Assembly: GCA_964605235.1 (NCBI GenBank)
Contig: CAZSBB010000017.1
Span: forward strand, 1 to 64,000
Direction: 5' to 3'
Source: CAZSBB01 sp964605235
GTDB lineage: Bacteria; Planctomycetota; Phycisphaerae; Phycisphaerales; Phycisphaeraceae
DNA: 64,000 nt
Shown here: in pieces, positions 27,517-34,972 of the stretch
Position numbering within the stretch: the first letter of the stretch is position 1
Layout: the number at the start of each line of letters is the position of its first letter
Notes under the pieces: generated by a model
Databases searched by the model: none
The model's input: only the letters and a program-made list of their open reading frames with translations
What the model was told of the DNA's origin: nothing
Program-made: the position numbers and the translations under genes

Positions 27517-27547
27517 ATTGCGTAAATCAACCATTCAATTGCGCAAT
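27517..27547 (-). promoter_or_regulatory. Phased ATTGCG direct repeats upstream of the alginate lyase-like gene
   Basis: ATTGCGTAAAT (27517-27527) and ATTGCGCAAT (27538-27547) have centres 21 bp apart, exactly two helical turns. Direct half-sites 21 bp apart are the classic arrangement for AraC/XylR-type dimers. The nearby XylR-like gene is a natural candidate to bind here. The second unit is also a palindrome with the TTGCGCAA core seen at 24304 and 24382. Confidence 0.5.
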
Positions 27548-27570
27548 GCCCGAGGGCGAATTCATGCGGG

Positions 27571-28194
27571 TCAGTCCGCCAACCCCCACGCCTCCAGGCA
27601 GCATTGCGCCACCAGGTCATTGCCCTTGCCGTTCAAATGCCCGCCGTCGCGCGTCAGCAGCAGGCCGGTGTGCTGCGGATGACTTTCCCACGCTTCCAGA
27701 AACGCAACGTCGGCTGGCACCACCCGCGCCTGCAGCGCGGCGGCGGCTTGCCGGGCGGCGTCGCGGTAGGGTCCGAACACATCGCCGGCGACCCGGCGCA
27801 GCGCGCCTTCAAACCGCCCCAACGGCGGGGTGATGCTGAACTTGCTGATGCCCGCCAGCTTGCACAGGTGCATCATCCACACCAGATTCCCCCGATACAG
27901 CTCGGGCGAAATCGTCGGCTCATCCGCCCACTTGCCCAGGCCGACCTGCGCGTCGTTGGTGCCCAGCATGATCGACACCGCGGTGGGCTTGGCGTCGATT
28001 ACATCCGTCTGCAGGCGGGTGAGCGCCCAGGGCGTCTTGTCCCCGCCGCGCCCACGCTTGAGCACAGTGATGCCGCGCGGCGCGAGCCGTTCCGCCAGCC
28101 GATCCACATAGTTGTCCGCGGCATTGGTCAGGCTGTCGCCAAAGCAGATCAACGTGTCGCCGGCCGTCAGCCATGGAGATTCCATATCCAGCAT
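27571..28194 (-). CDS. SGNH/GDSL-family hydrolase
   Basis: A 207-residue esterase-like hydrolase. The four SGNH blocks are clear: block I CFGDSLTNAAD with nucleophile Ser21, block II GRGGDKTPW, block III MLGTNDAQVG, and block V DGGHLNGKG with the catalytic Asp/His. Such enzymes often remove acetyl or other acyl groups from sugars. ATG 28194 follows GGAGAG with a 5-nt spacing, so it is preferred over the longer frame start at 28224. No signal peptide is visible. It is divergent from the six-gene operon at 28391 and the 197-bp spacer holds a nested inverted repeat. Probable role: deacylation of an intermediate or glycan fragment, inferred. Confidence 0.85.
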   Translation of the reverse strand: MLDMESPWLTAGDTLICFGDSLTNAADNYVDRLAERLAPRGITVLKRGRGGDKTPWALTRLQTDVIDAKPTAVSIMLGTNDAQVGLGKWADEPTISPELYRGNLVWMMHLCKLAGISKFSITPPLGRFEGALRRVAGDVFGPYRDAARQAAAALQARVVPADVAFLEAWESHPQHTGLLLTRDGGHLNGKGNDLVAQCCLEAWGLAD

Positions 28195-28270
28195 GATTGA
28201 TTGCTCTCCAGCGTCTTCCGACAACTCCGGGCTGCCACGCCCAAACGCCTGCGCCGCCAGCGCGAAAACG

Positions 28271-28329
28271 GCAGTTTATCGCGGACGGTTCGAGCCAACT
28301 TGCTCGATTATATAAAATATATAAACTGC
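28271..28329. promoter_or_regulatory. Nested inverted repeat in the divergent control region
   Basis: An outer 9-bp inverted repeat, GCAGTTTAT (28271-28279) and ATAAACTGC (28321-28329), encloses an inner CGAGC / GCTCG hairpin (28291-28295 and 28302-28306) and the AT-rich stretch TATATAAAATATATA. It lies between the divergent SGNH hydrolase gene and the six-gene operon, 62 bp upstream of the first operon start. It may be the operator of the GntR regulator encoded at the operon end. Confidence 0.45.
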
Positions 28330-28390
28330 TCTGACATGGTTTGGTTGGTTCGGCTGGACCCTTTCGTGCTGGCAAGCAAACGGGTGAATC

Positions 28391-29101
28391 ATGCAACCGA
28401 TCGTGCAGATTTCGCTGGATGTGCTGGAAATTGCCGAAGCCTTGACGACCGCCGAGCTGGCGCTGCGGGCGGGGGTGGACTGGCTCGAAGCCGGCACGCC
28501 GTTGATTCTTGCCCAGGGCATGGCGGGCGTGCGGGCGCTGCGCGAGCGCTGGCCCGACGTGCCCATCGTGGCGGACCTGAAAACCATGGATGGCGGATAT
28601 CTCGAAGCCGAGGTCATGGCGAAAGCCGGCGCCACCCATGTGGTGGTCATGGCGCGGGCGCACCCTGCCACCATTCATGAAGTCGTCAAGGCGGGACGCG
28701 ACTGCAATCTCAAAGTCATGGGCGACAACCTCGGCTGTCCGGACATGGTGGCGGGCGCGAAACAGCTTGAAGACCTCGGCTGCGATTACGTGATTCATCA
28801 CATCGGCTACGACGAACGCCGCAGCTATCCGCCGCGTGGGCTGCGCATGCCCAGTCCGCTGGATCAACTGCGTGAAGTGGTGCAGGCGGTGAAAGTGCCG
28901 GTGCAGGCGGTGGGGGGCCTGAGCATCGCGCAGGCGATCGACACGCCGCGCTACGGCGCCCCGCTGGTGGTGCTCGGCGCGCCGCTGACCATTGACGCCG
29001 ATGCGTTCAAAACCGCCGACGGCGATGTGGAAGGATCACTCCGGCTGATCTGTGAAAAGGTCCACGCCTTTGGCGATGTGCCAATCGGAAAATCATCATG
29101 A
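28391..29101 (+). CDS. HUMPS-family TIM-barrel protein (3-hexulose-6-phosphate synthase / 3-keto-L-gulonate-6-phosphate decarboxylase-like)
   Basis: A 236-residue TIM-barrel enzyme of the orotidine-phosphate decarboxylase superfamily. The residues matching the known active site are Asp10 (ISLD), Glu33 (DWLEAGTP), the Asp62-x-Lys64-x-x-Asp67 triad in ADLKTMDGG, and HIGYD after the beta strand. The family uses Mg2+ and a cis-enediolate intermediate; members are either aldolases (fixing formaldehyde onto ribulose 5-phosphate) or decarboxylases of keto-gulonate phosphate. No hxlB isomerase accompanies it, so a formaldehyde-fixing role is less likely. First gene of an operon in which all junctions overlap; its stop overlaps the next start by four bases (ATGA). 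Confidence 0.82.
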   Translation: MQPIVQISLDVLEIAEALTTAELALRAGVDWLEAGTPLILAQGMAGVRALRERWPDVPIVADLKTMDGGYLEAEVMAKAGATHVVVMARAHPATIHEVVKAGRDCNLKVMGDNLGCPDMVAGAKQLEDLGCDYVIHHIGYDERRSYPPRGLRMPSPLDQLREVVQAVKVPVQAVGGLSIAQAIDTPRYGAPLVVLGAPLTIDADAFKTADGDVEGSLRLICEKVHAFGDVPIGKSS

Positions 29102-30126
29102 GCGCAACCATGCCCGCGGTGGTGAACTTCGCCCCGCAGAAACACAGCGTTGAATTGCGTGACGTGCCCATTCCCACCCTCGGACGGGCCGATGTGCTGC
29201 TGGAAGTGCAGGCGGTCGGCGTGTGCGGCAGCGATCTGCACCAGTGGACGGCCGACCATAGCTGGCCGGTCAACTACCCCGTGATCCTCGGCCACGAGTT
29301 CGGCGGCATCATTCGCCAACTCGGCGCGGACGTCGCCAACTGGAACGTCGGCGACCGCGTGGTCAGCGAAACCGCAGCCGTGATCGACCCCGACAGCCCG
29401 CTGACCCGCCAAGGCCAGTACCAACTCGACCCCACTCGCAAAGGCTTCGGCTATGGCGTAGACGGCGCGATGACTCATCTCGTCCGCGTGCCCGCCCGTT
29501 GTCTGCATCGCGTGCCCGATGCCTTGCCCTTCGAGAAAGCAGCGCTCACCGAACCCTGCTGCGTGGCGTACAGCGCGGTGGTCGCCAATGCCGACATCCG
29601 CCCCGGCGACCGCATCGTCGTCTTCGGCCCCGGACCCATCGGCCTGCTGTGTGCCGCCATGGCGAAGCTGCGCGGCGCTCAGGTGGCGGTGGTCGGATTG
29701 GAACAGGATGCCGCCCGTCTCGCCGTCGCTCAGCAATATGGCTGCGATCCCATCATCGCCGACGCCGCCGACTGGGCGCGCCGCGGTGATGGCCTGGGCG
29801 CCGACGGCGTGATCGACGCGGCCGGCGTCTCCGCGACGCTCCAGCAAGCGCTCGCCATCGTGCGCCCCAACGGCTTTATCAGCAAAGTCGGCTGGGGGCG
29901 TCAGCCGCTGGGCTTTTCCCTTGACCCACTGGTGCAGAAGAACATCCGTCTCCAGGGCAGTTTCAGCCACAACTGGCCCATCTGGGAACGCGTGCTGCGC
30001 CTGCTGAGCGAAAACCTGCTCGACGTGTCACCCATCCTCGGCGGAACCTGGACGCTGGGGCAATGGCATGATGCTTTTGAAACCATGCACTCGGGCCGCA
30101 TCGTCAAAGCGGTGCTCACGCCATGA
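29098..30126 (+). CDS. Zinc-type alcohol/polyol dehydrogenase lacking the structural zinc lobe
   Basis: A 342-residue medium-chain dehydrogenase. Catalytic zinc ligands are present (Cys43 in VCGSDLH, His66-Glu67 in LGHEFGG) and the NAD(P) motif is FGPGPIGLLCA. Family members such as sorbitol and threonine dehydrogenase have four Cys after GDRV that bind a structural zinc; here the segment SETAAVIDPDSPLTRQGQ has none, so that lobe has been lost or replaced. The enzyme probably oxidises a sugar alcohol or sugar acid hydroxyl. Start ATG overlaps the previous stop (ATGA), and its stop overlaps the next start likewise. Middle gene of the six-gene operon. Substrate unknown. Confidence 0.85.
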   Translation: MSATMPAVVNFAPQKHSVELRDVPIPTLGRADVLLEVQAVGVCGSDLHQWTADHSWPVNYPVILGHEFGGIIRQLGADVANWNVGDRVVSETAAVIDPDSPLTRQGQYQLDPTRKGFGYGVDGAMTHLVRVPARCLHRVPDALPFEKAALTEPCCVAYSAVVANADIRPGDRIVVFGPGPIGLLCAAMAKLRGAQVAVVGLEQDAARLAVAQQYGCDPIIADAADWARRGDGLGADGVIDAAGVSATLQQALAIVRPNGFISKVGWGRQPLGFSLDPLVQKNIRLQGSFSHNWPIWERVLRLLSENLLDVSPILGGTWTLGQWHDAFETMHSGRIVKAVLTP

Positions 30127-31004
30127 GCGAGGAACTCCGCATGCCGCCGTTCTCCGTCAGCGAGTTCACCACCTGGCATCAGACCTTTGAGCAGGATGTC
30201 GAGCTGTACGCCCAGCTTGGTCTGGACGGCATCGAGGTGTGCGAGCGCAAGCTCTCCACCGATTTTGCTCAGGCGCGGGCGCAACTGCAAGGGTTGCGGG
30301 CGCGGGGCTTGCGCGTCACCAGCGTGCAGCCGCGCTGTCATGCATTGTTCAACGACAGCATGTGCCCGGAGTTGCACGATCCCGAGGAGCGGATGGCGCG
30401 CTACCGGCAGACCATCGACCTGTTTTCCGCGGTTTTCCCCGGCGAATCCCTGCCCCTGGTGACCATCACCGGGAACGCCCCGCAGCACAACCATCGCCGC
30501 GCCCACGCTGCCGCGCGCACGCTGTATCCCGAGCTGGCGCGCTATGCCGCCGACCACGGCGTGCGCATCATGTTTGAGCCGCTCAGTTATGTGCTGATGA
30601 ACGCCGACAGCTTCATCTGCTCGCTCGATGAAGCCCTTCGGCTGATCGACGACGTGAATCATCCGAACTTTGGCTTGATGCTCGATGTCTGGCACGTCTG
30701 GCGCGAGCCGGCGATCGCCGCGCGGCTGGCGGCGGTGGATGGGTCACGCATCTTCGGCGTGCATGTGTGCGATTGGCCCCATGGTGAGCCGCGCCACGTC
30801 GCCGACCGGGTGCTGCCGGGCGATGGCATGATCGACCTGCCCGCATTGCTCGGGGCGCTGCAGCGCGCCGGCTATGCCGGGGCGTACTGTCTGGAAATCT
30901 TCTCGCTCGATGACCTGCCTGATTCGCTCTGGCGCCAGGACCCCGCTGACGTGATCCGACGCGGGCGGGTCGGCTTCGAGCGCGCCTGGGAGCACCGCAT
31001 ATGA
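30123..31004 (+). CDS. Sugar phosphate isomerase/epimerase (AP-endonuclease-2 type TIM barrel)
   Basis: A 293-residue TIM-barrel protein of the family that includes xylose isomerase-like and hydroxypyruvate isomerase-like enzymes. The four candidate metal ligands are Glu152 (IMFEPLSY), Asp188 (LMLDVWH), His214 (GVHVCDW) and Glu258 (CLEIFS), in the normal order for this fold. It would isomerise or epimerise a keto-sugar made by a neighbouring dehydrogenase. Both ends overlap neighbouring genes by four bases. It differs strongly in sequence from the second isomerase of the same operon at 31783, so the two probably act at different steps. Confidence 0.82.
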   Translation: MSEELRMPPFSVSEFTTWHQTFEQDVELYAQLGLDGIEVCERKLSTDFAQARAQLQGLRARGLRVTSVQPRCHALFNDSMCPELHDPEERMARYRQTIDLFSAVFPGESLPLVTITGNAPQHNHRRAHAAARTLYPELARYAADHGVRIMFEPLSYVLMNADSFICSLDEALRLIDDVNHPNFGLMLDVWHVWREPAIAARLAAVDGSRIFGVHVCDWPHGEPRHVADRVLPGDGMIDLPALLGALQRAGYAGAYCLEIFSLDDLPDSLWRQDPADVIRRGRVGFERAWEHRI

Positions 31005-31783
31005 CCCTCGACGGCAAAGCCATCATCGTCACCGGCTCCACCACCGGCATCGGGGCCGCCATCGCCCGCCTGTGTGCTGCTCAGGGCGCGCGGGTGCTGA
31101 TTCATGGCCGGGATCAGCAGCGCGCCATGGCTTTGCAGCAGGAAATCGGCAGTCAAGCTGCCGTGTGCATCGCCGACCTGCTCGACCCGCAGGCGCCCCA
31201 GCGCATCGTCGATGCCGCGCTGGCGGCTTTTGGTCAGATTGACGGGCTGGTCAACAATGCCGCCCTCATCCTGCGCAGCAATCTGGAAACCACTGACGCC
31301 AACACCTTTGACCGCGTCATGGCGGTCAACGCCCGGCTGCCATTGCTGCTGATTCGCTGTGCCATTGACCACCTGATCGCCCGACAGGGCAGCGTGGTGG
31401 GCATTGGTTCCATCAACGCCTACACCGGCGAGCCGCGCCAACTGGCGTACAGCATGTCCAAGGCGGCGCACATGACCATGTCGCGCAATCTCTCCAATGT
31501 GTATGGGCCGCAGCGCGTGCGCTTCAACCATTTCAATGTGGGCTGGGTGCTCACCGACAACGAGTACGCGCTCAAGCAACGCGAAGGGCTTCCCCCGGAC
31601 TGGCCGCAGCAGGTTGCGGGGACCTCCGACGCACCGTCGGGCCGCATGACCTTGCCGGAGGAAATCGCCCAGCACGCGGCGTTCTGGCTCAGCGATGCGT
31701 CGCGTCCCATCAGCGGTGCGGTGGTCGATCTCGAGCAGTACCCGGTCATCTGTCGCATACCGCTGAAGGAGGGCAACGCCTGA
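31001..31783 (+). CDS. Short-chain dehydrogenase/reductase (SDR)
   Basis: A 260-residue classical SDR. The cofactor motif is TGSTTGIG (11-18), the NNAA motif is at 85-88, and the catalytic Ser137, Tyr150 and Lys154 are present in GSINAYTGEPRQLAYSMSK. It oxidises or reduces a hydroxyl/carbonyl of a sugar intermediate. Its start overlaps the previous stop by four bases and its stop TGA overlaps the next ATG by one base. Together with the zinc dehydrogenase it gives this operon two redox steps. Cofactor preference cannot be decided from the visible motif (Asp at the end of strand 2 is not obvious; the segment is LIHGRDQQ). Confidence 0.85.
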   Translation: MTLDGKAIIVTGSTTGIGAAIARLCAAQGARVLIHGRDQQRAMALQQEIGSQAAVCIADLLDPQAPQRIVDAALAAFGQIDGLVNNAALILRSNLETTDANTFDRVMAVNARLPLLLIRCAIDHLIARQGSVVGIGSINAYTGEPRQLAYSMSKAAHMTMSRNLSNVYGPQRVRFNHFNVGWVLTDNEYALKQREGLPPDWPQQVAGTSDAPSGRMTLPEEIAQHAAFWLSDASRPISGAVVDLEQYPVICRIPLKEGNA

Positions 31784-32673
31784 TGCCCCGTTTGGCAGCC
31801 TTTCCCAAGGCCTACATGGACGCTCTGTGCGTTGATGGTTCGATGACGCTGACCCAGTGGATCGAACTGGCGGCCACGCTCGACATCGACGGGCTGGAGT
31901 TGTACTGCGGGCTATTGGACCTGCGTGATCCGCAGCAATGGGCGCGCTACTGCCGGGAGATTGCGGATCATGGTTTGCAGATGCCGATGCTCTGCTGTTC
32001 GCCGGATTTCACGCATCCCGACCCGGCGTTTCGTGCCGTCCAGGTGGAGCAGGAAAAACGCTGGATCGACATGACCGTCGCCCTGGGCGGCAGCTACTGT
32101 CGCGTGCTCTCGGGCCAGCGCCGGCCGGAGGTTTCGCGCGCTGACGGCATCCGCTTCGCCGCCGACTGCATTGCCGCCTGTCACGCGCACGCCCATGCGG
32201 CAGGCGTGACGCTGATCATCGAAAATCACTACAAGGACAACTACTGGCAGTACCCCGAGTTCGCCCAGCACATGGAGGTGTTCTGCGAACTGCTGGCGGC
32301 GCTCGACCCCCGCAAGTATCCCAGCTTCGGCGTCAACTACGACCCGAGCAACACCCTGCTGGCGGGGGAGGACCCATTGGAATTGCTCCGCCGGGTGCGC
32401 AGCCGCGTGGTCACCATGCATGCTTCGGATCGCTACCTCAAGCACGGCACGCTTGCCGACCTGCGCCGGGAAGAGGACAGCGTCGGCTACGCCCAGCGTC
32501 TGAGCCACGGCGAGATCGGCCAGGGCCTCAACGACTATGACGCCATCTTCCGCCTGCTGCGCGAAGTCAACTTCGATGGCTGGATCAGCATCGAAGACGG
32601 CGTGGACGGCTTCGACCAGTTGCAGCGCTCCGTTGCTTTCCTGCGCCGGAAAATCGCGGAGCATTGGACATGA
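31783..32673 (+). CDS. Sugar phosphate isomerase/epimerase, second in operon
   Basis: A 296-residue TIM barrel of the xylose isomerase-like family, with candidate metal ligands Glu147 (LIIENHY), Asp187 (VNYDPSN), His213 (TMHASD) and Glu271 (ISIEDGV). The NYDPSN motif resembles myo-inosose/hydroxypyruvate isomerase-like members. The start overlaps the SDR stop by one base (TGATG), and the stop overlaps the GntR gene start. A second isomerase in one operon suggests the pathway contains two carbonyl-shift steps or one isomerase and one dehydratase-like reaction. Substrate unknown. Confidence 0.82.
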   Translation: MPRLAAFPKAYMDALCVDGSMTLTQWIELAATLDIDGLELYCGLLDLRDPQQWARYCREIADHGLQMPMLCCSPDFTHPDPAFRAVQVEQEKRWIDMTVALGGSYCRVLSGQRRPEVSRADGIRFAADCIAACHAHAHAAGVTLIIENHYKDNYWQYPEFAQHMEVFCELLAALDPRKYPSFGVNYDPSNTLLAGEDPLELLRRVRSRVVTMHASDRYLKHGTLADLRREEDSVGYAQRLSHGEIGQGLNDYDAIFRLLREVNFDGWISIEDGVDGFDQLQRSVAFLRRKIAEHWT

Positions 32674-33365
32674 GTTCATCCCTTTCCAAACCGACCACAA
32701 CCCGTGCTGCTGCCGCGCCGGCATTCGCCCCCAGCACCCTGGCGGAACAGGTGTACGCCAAGCTGCGCGGCGACATCCTCGCCGGCCGATATGCCCCCGG
32801 CGATCGGCTGGTCACCCAGCAACTGGCGGATGAACTGGGCGTCAGCCTCACCCCGGTGCGCGAAAGCATTCAACGCTTGGCGGAAGAACGGTTGCTCGAA
32901 CTGCGACCCCACCGCGGGGCGATCGTCGCCCAGCCGGATCCGCGTGCCTTGCTCGACTTGTATGAAGTCCGGGCGGCGCTGGAGCGTCTGGCGACGCAAA
33001 ACGCAGCCGAACGGATCAGCTCCGCGGACCTGCGCATCCTGCGGGATACGCTGGCGGTGCGCCGCAGCGGGCGCGGTCGGCTGCCGGACTCCACTGCCTG
33101 GATCGCCGCCGACCAGCTTTTCCATCAGACCATCGTGCAGGCCTGCGGCAACCGGCTGCTGGTGGAAATGCTTGACAGTCTGCAGGACCGTATCCGCCTG
33201 CATCGACAGGTTTACTTCGCCCACGGCCGGCGCATCGAGCAATCCCTGCGGGAGCATCTGCTGGTGGTGGAGGCTCTGGAGCGCCGCCAGGGGCCGGCGG
33301 CCGCCGACGCCATGTACGCCCATCTGACCAGCTATCGCCGGGATGCCGCCGGTTCGGACGCTTGA
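32670..33365 (+). CDS. GntR/FadR-family (FCD domain) transcriptional regulator
   Basis: A 231-residue regulator. The winged HTH (about 25-90) reads TLAEQVYAKLRGDILAGRYAPGD, then QQLADELGVSLTPVRESIQRLAEE, typical of GntR. The C-terminal FCD ligand-binding domain contains LYEVRAALERLATQNAA and the metal/ligand His region DQLFHQTIVQA and LREHLLVVEAL. ATG 32670 overlaps the isomerase stop (ATGA); an in-frame TTG six bases earlier is less likely. As the last gene of the operon it probably represses it and is induced by an acidic sugar intermediate, typical FCD ligands; the nested inverted repeat at 28271-28329 is a candidate operator. Confidence 0.88.
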   Translation: MSSSLSKPTTTRAAAAPAFAPSTLAEQVYAKLRGDILAGRYAPGDRLVTQQLADELGVSLTPVRESIQRLAEERLLELRPHRGAIVAQPDPRALLDLYEVRAALERLATQNAAERISSADLRILRDTLAVRRSGRGRLPDSTAWIAADQLFHQTIVQACGNRLLVEMLDSLQDRIRLHRQVYFAHGRRIEQSLREHLLVVEALERRQGPAAADAMYAHLTSYRRDAAGSDA

Positions 33366-33404
33366 ACACCGCCGGCAAATTTTCGCATTTTCCTGCCATG
33401 GCGA

Positions 33405-33433
33405 CGCTTGTCGGCGGGGATCGCGGCTACAAT
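33405..33433 (+). promoter_or_regulatory. Possible promoter of the small membrane protein gene
   Basis: A good -10 element TACAAT (33428-33433) lies 26 bp before the start codon. The best upstream match, CGCTTG (33405-33410), has a 17-bp spacing but is weak. Confidence 0.3.
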
Positions 33434-33459
33434 CCCGCGTCCTTACCCCGAGGTGCGCT

Positions 33460-33714
33460 ATGTCGCTCTACAACTTCCATCGCGTGTTGATTGCCGCCGC
33501 CATCGCCTTTGACTTTGTGCTCACGCTCTGGGCGATCCGCGAATACCGCGCCGCCGAGGAAGGCCAGGGCGTCATGCTCCTGGTCGCCATCGGCAGCTCG
33601 ATCATCAGCATCGGGCTGGTCGCGTACCTCGTGTACTTCAACCGCAATCTCGCCATGCTGCGCCACGGCCTGACCGACCCCTCCCGCTGGACTGGCGGCG
33701 ACGGCGCTGATTGA
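33460..33714 (+). CDS. Small predicted membrane protein
   Basis: An 84-residue hypothetical protein with two likely transmembrane segments (about 8-24, VLIAAAIAFDFVLTLWAI, and 39-58, MLLVAIGSSIISIGLVAYLV) separated by a short charged loop REYRAAEEGQG. AGGTG precedes the ATG at a usable spacing. The next gene, a TPR protein, starts 42 bp downstream. I do not recognise a family; the pair sits between the six-gene operon and the AraC regulator and may be unrelated to sugar metabolism. Confidence 0.7.
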   Translation: MSLYNFHRVLIAAAIAFDFVLTLWAIREYRAAEEGQGVMLLVAIGSSIISIGLVAYLVYFNRNLAMLRHGLTDPSRWTGGDGAD

Positions 33715-33756
33715 TGCACCCCTCACCTTCCCGCTGCACCACCTCCGCAAGCCACC

Positions 33757-34068
33757 ATGAACGCGCGCCTCGACCAACTGCTCAAGCTCCACACGGCTGA
33801 TCCGGCCGACCCGTTCCTGACCTATGGCATCGCCCTGGAGCATGCCAAAGCGGAGGATTTTGGCGCCGCCCTGGCGTGGTTGGATCGGACCCTCAAGCTC
33901 GATCCCGACTATTGCTACGCCTATTTCCAGAAGGCGAAAATGCTCGGCGAACAGGGCGAGGACGAAGCCGCCATCCCCGTGCTGCAGACGGGCATTGCCG
34001 TGGCGCAGCGTGTGGGGGATCAGAAAGCCCTCAGCGAGCTGCGCGAACTGCTGGCGAGTATGGAATAG
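33757..34068 (+). CDS. Small tetratricopeptide-repeat protein
   Basis: A 103-residue protein with two TPR-like units (about 19-52, DPFLTYGIALEHAKAEDFGAALAWLDR, and 53-86, LKLDPDYCYAYFQKAKMLGEQGEDEAAI), ending with a third partial helix. TPR motifs mediate protein-protein contacts. No signal peptide. It follows the small membrane protein by 42 bp on the same strand, so the two may be co-transcribed. The AraC regulator gene lies just downstream on the opposite strand, 10 bp away. No specific partner can be named. Confidence 0.75.
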   Translation: MNARLDQLLKLHTADPADPFLTYGIALEHAKAEDFGAALAWLDRTLKLDPDYCYAYFQKAKMLGEQGEDEAAIPVLQTGIAVAQRVGDQKALSELRELLASME

Positions 34069-34078
34069 TCGTGCGCCT

Positions 34079-34843
34079 TCACCGCGCCCGGCCGCGCTGG
34101 TGCAGACTGGCGCGAATCATGCCCGGCGTCATCTGCAGATGCCGGCGAAACAGCCGACACATCTGATACTGGTCCCCCAAACCCGCCTGCCGGGGAATCT
34201 GCTTGAGCGGCAGGTCGGTTGTGGTCAGCAGATGCTGCGCATGCGCCAGCCGCAGCGCCCGCACCTCTTCCATGGGCGTGCGTCCCGCCAGGGCGCGGTA
34301 GCGCCGAATGAAGTGGTACTTGCTCATCCCCAGCGCCCGCGCCAGCTCATCCAGTGACCAGCGCCGGGTCAGTCGGCGGCGCACCAGTTGGCGAAATTCC
34401 GCCACCAGCGGATGCTCGCGCTGCCGCGCCAGGCGTTGCCATTCCGCCAGCAGGGCACTGAAGAATCCGAGCGCCGTCGCCCGCGCGGCCGGCAGTCCAG
34501 CATGCCATTCCGTATGCAGCCATTGCACCAGCGGGCGCAGGCGTCCTTCGTGATCATGCAACTGCACCGGCAGGTCAGCGGGCAACGCGCCGCTGAACGA
34601 GACGAAGTGCATGTCCATCACCTGCACCGGGTCCGTGCGTTCCTCATGCTCGACGCCGGCTCGATAAAACAGCACATCCCCCGCGTTGGCGGTGTGGGGC
34701 TGTCCTCCGACCCGCACATGCATTCGGCCCGCCGCCAGGATGATCAGTTCATGGAAGTCATGCACCTGTCGCCCCAATGCCCAGGTCGACTCCGGCGCCA
34801 GGTGTCCGACGATGCGCAGGCTGGGTGGGGGTTGTTTGGGCAT
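34079..34843 (-). CDS. AraC-family transcriptional regulator with cupin sensor
   Basis: A 254-residue activator. The N-terminal cupin sensor (about 15-90) contains HDFHELIILAAGRMHVRVGG and GDVLFYRAGVEHEE. The C-terminal HTH pair (about 155-250) reads WSLDELARALGMSKYHFIRRYRALAGRTPMEEVRALRLA and QAGLGDQYQMCRLFRRHLQMTPG. Such regulators activate sugar genes when bound by ligand. It is divergent from the Gfo/Idh gene at 34973, with phased CGCAAT repeats in the 129-bp spacer starting at its own start codon, so autoregulation and control of the divergent pair are plausible. Ligand unknown. Confidence 0.87.
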   Translation of the reverse strand: MPKQPPPSLRIVGHLAPESTWALGRQVHDFHELIILAAGRMHVRVGGQPHTANAGDVLFYRAGVEHEERTDPVQVMDMHFVSFSGALPADLPVQLHDHEGRLRPLVQWLHTEWHAGLPAARATALGFFSALLAEWQRLARQREHPLVAEFRQLVRRRLTRRWSLDELARALGMSKYHFIRRYRALAGRTPMEEVRALRLAHAQHLLTTTDLPLKQIPRQAGLGDQYQMCRLFRRHLQMTPGMIRASLHQRGRAR

Positions 34844-34845
34844 AC

Positions 34846-34884
34846 CGCAATATTACGCAATAAATAGCAATGCGTGCCATTGCG
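34846..34884. promoter_or_regulatory. Phased CGCAAT repeats between divergent AraC and Gfo/Idh genes
   Basis: CGCAAT at 34846 and 34856 and a related AGCAAT at 34866 repeat with an exact 10-bp period, followed by the inverted form ATTGCG at 34879-34884. Half-sites on one face of the helix beside the AraC-type gene suggest its operator. The GCAATG-N5-CATTGC element (34867-34883) is an inverted repeat within it. Confidence 0.5.
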
Positions 34885-34972
34885 GCCGCGTGCCTGAGCT
34901 GGATGATAAAGAAAAATGCTGGTTAATCGCCAGCATCGGTCCAGCCGCGGCGGCAACCGCAGGAAGCAATCA

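Noticed and set aside
28391..29101. Ribulose monophosphate pathway formaldehyde fixation (hxlA).
   Set aside because: No hxlB (6-phospho-3-hexuloisomerase) is adjacent and the operon contains dehydrogenases and isomerases instead, so only the HUMPS family is claimed.
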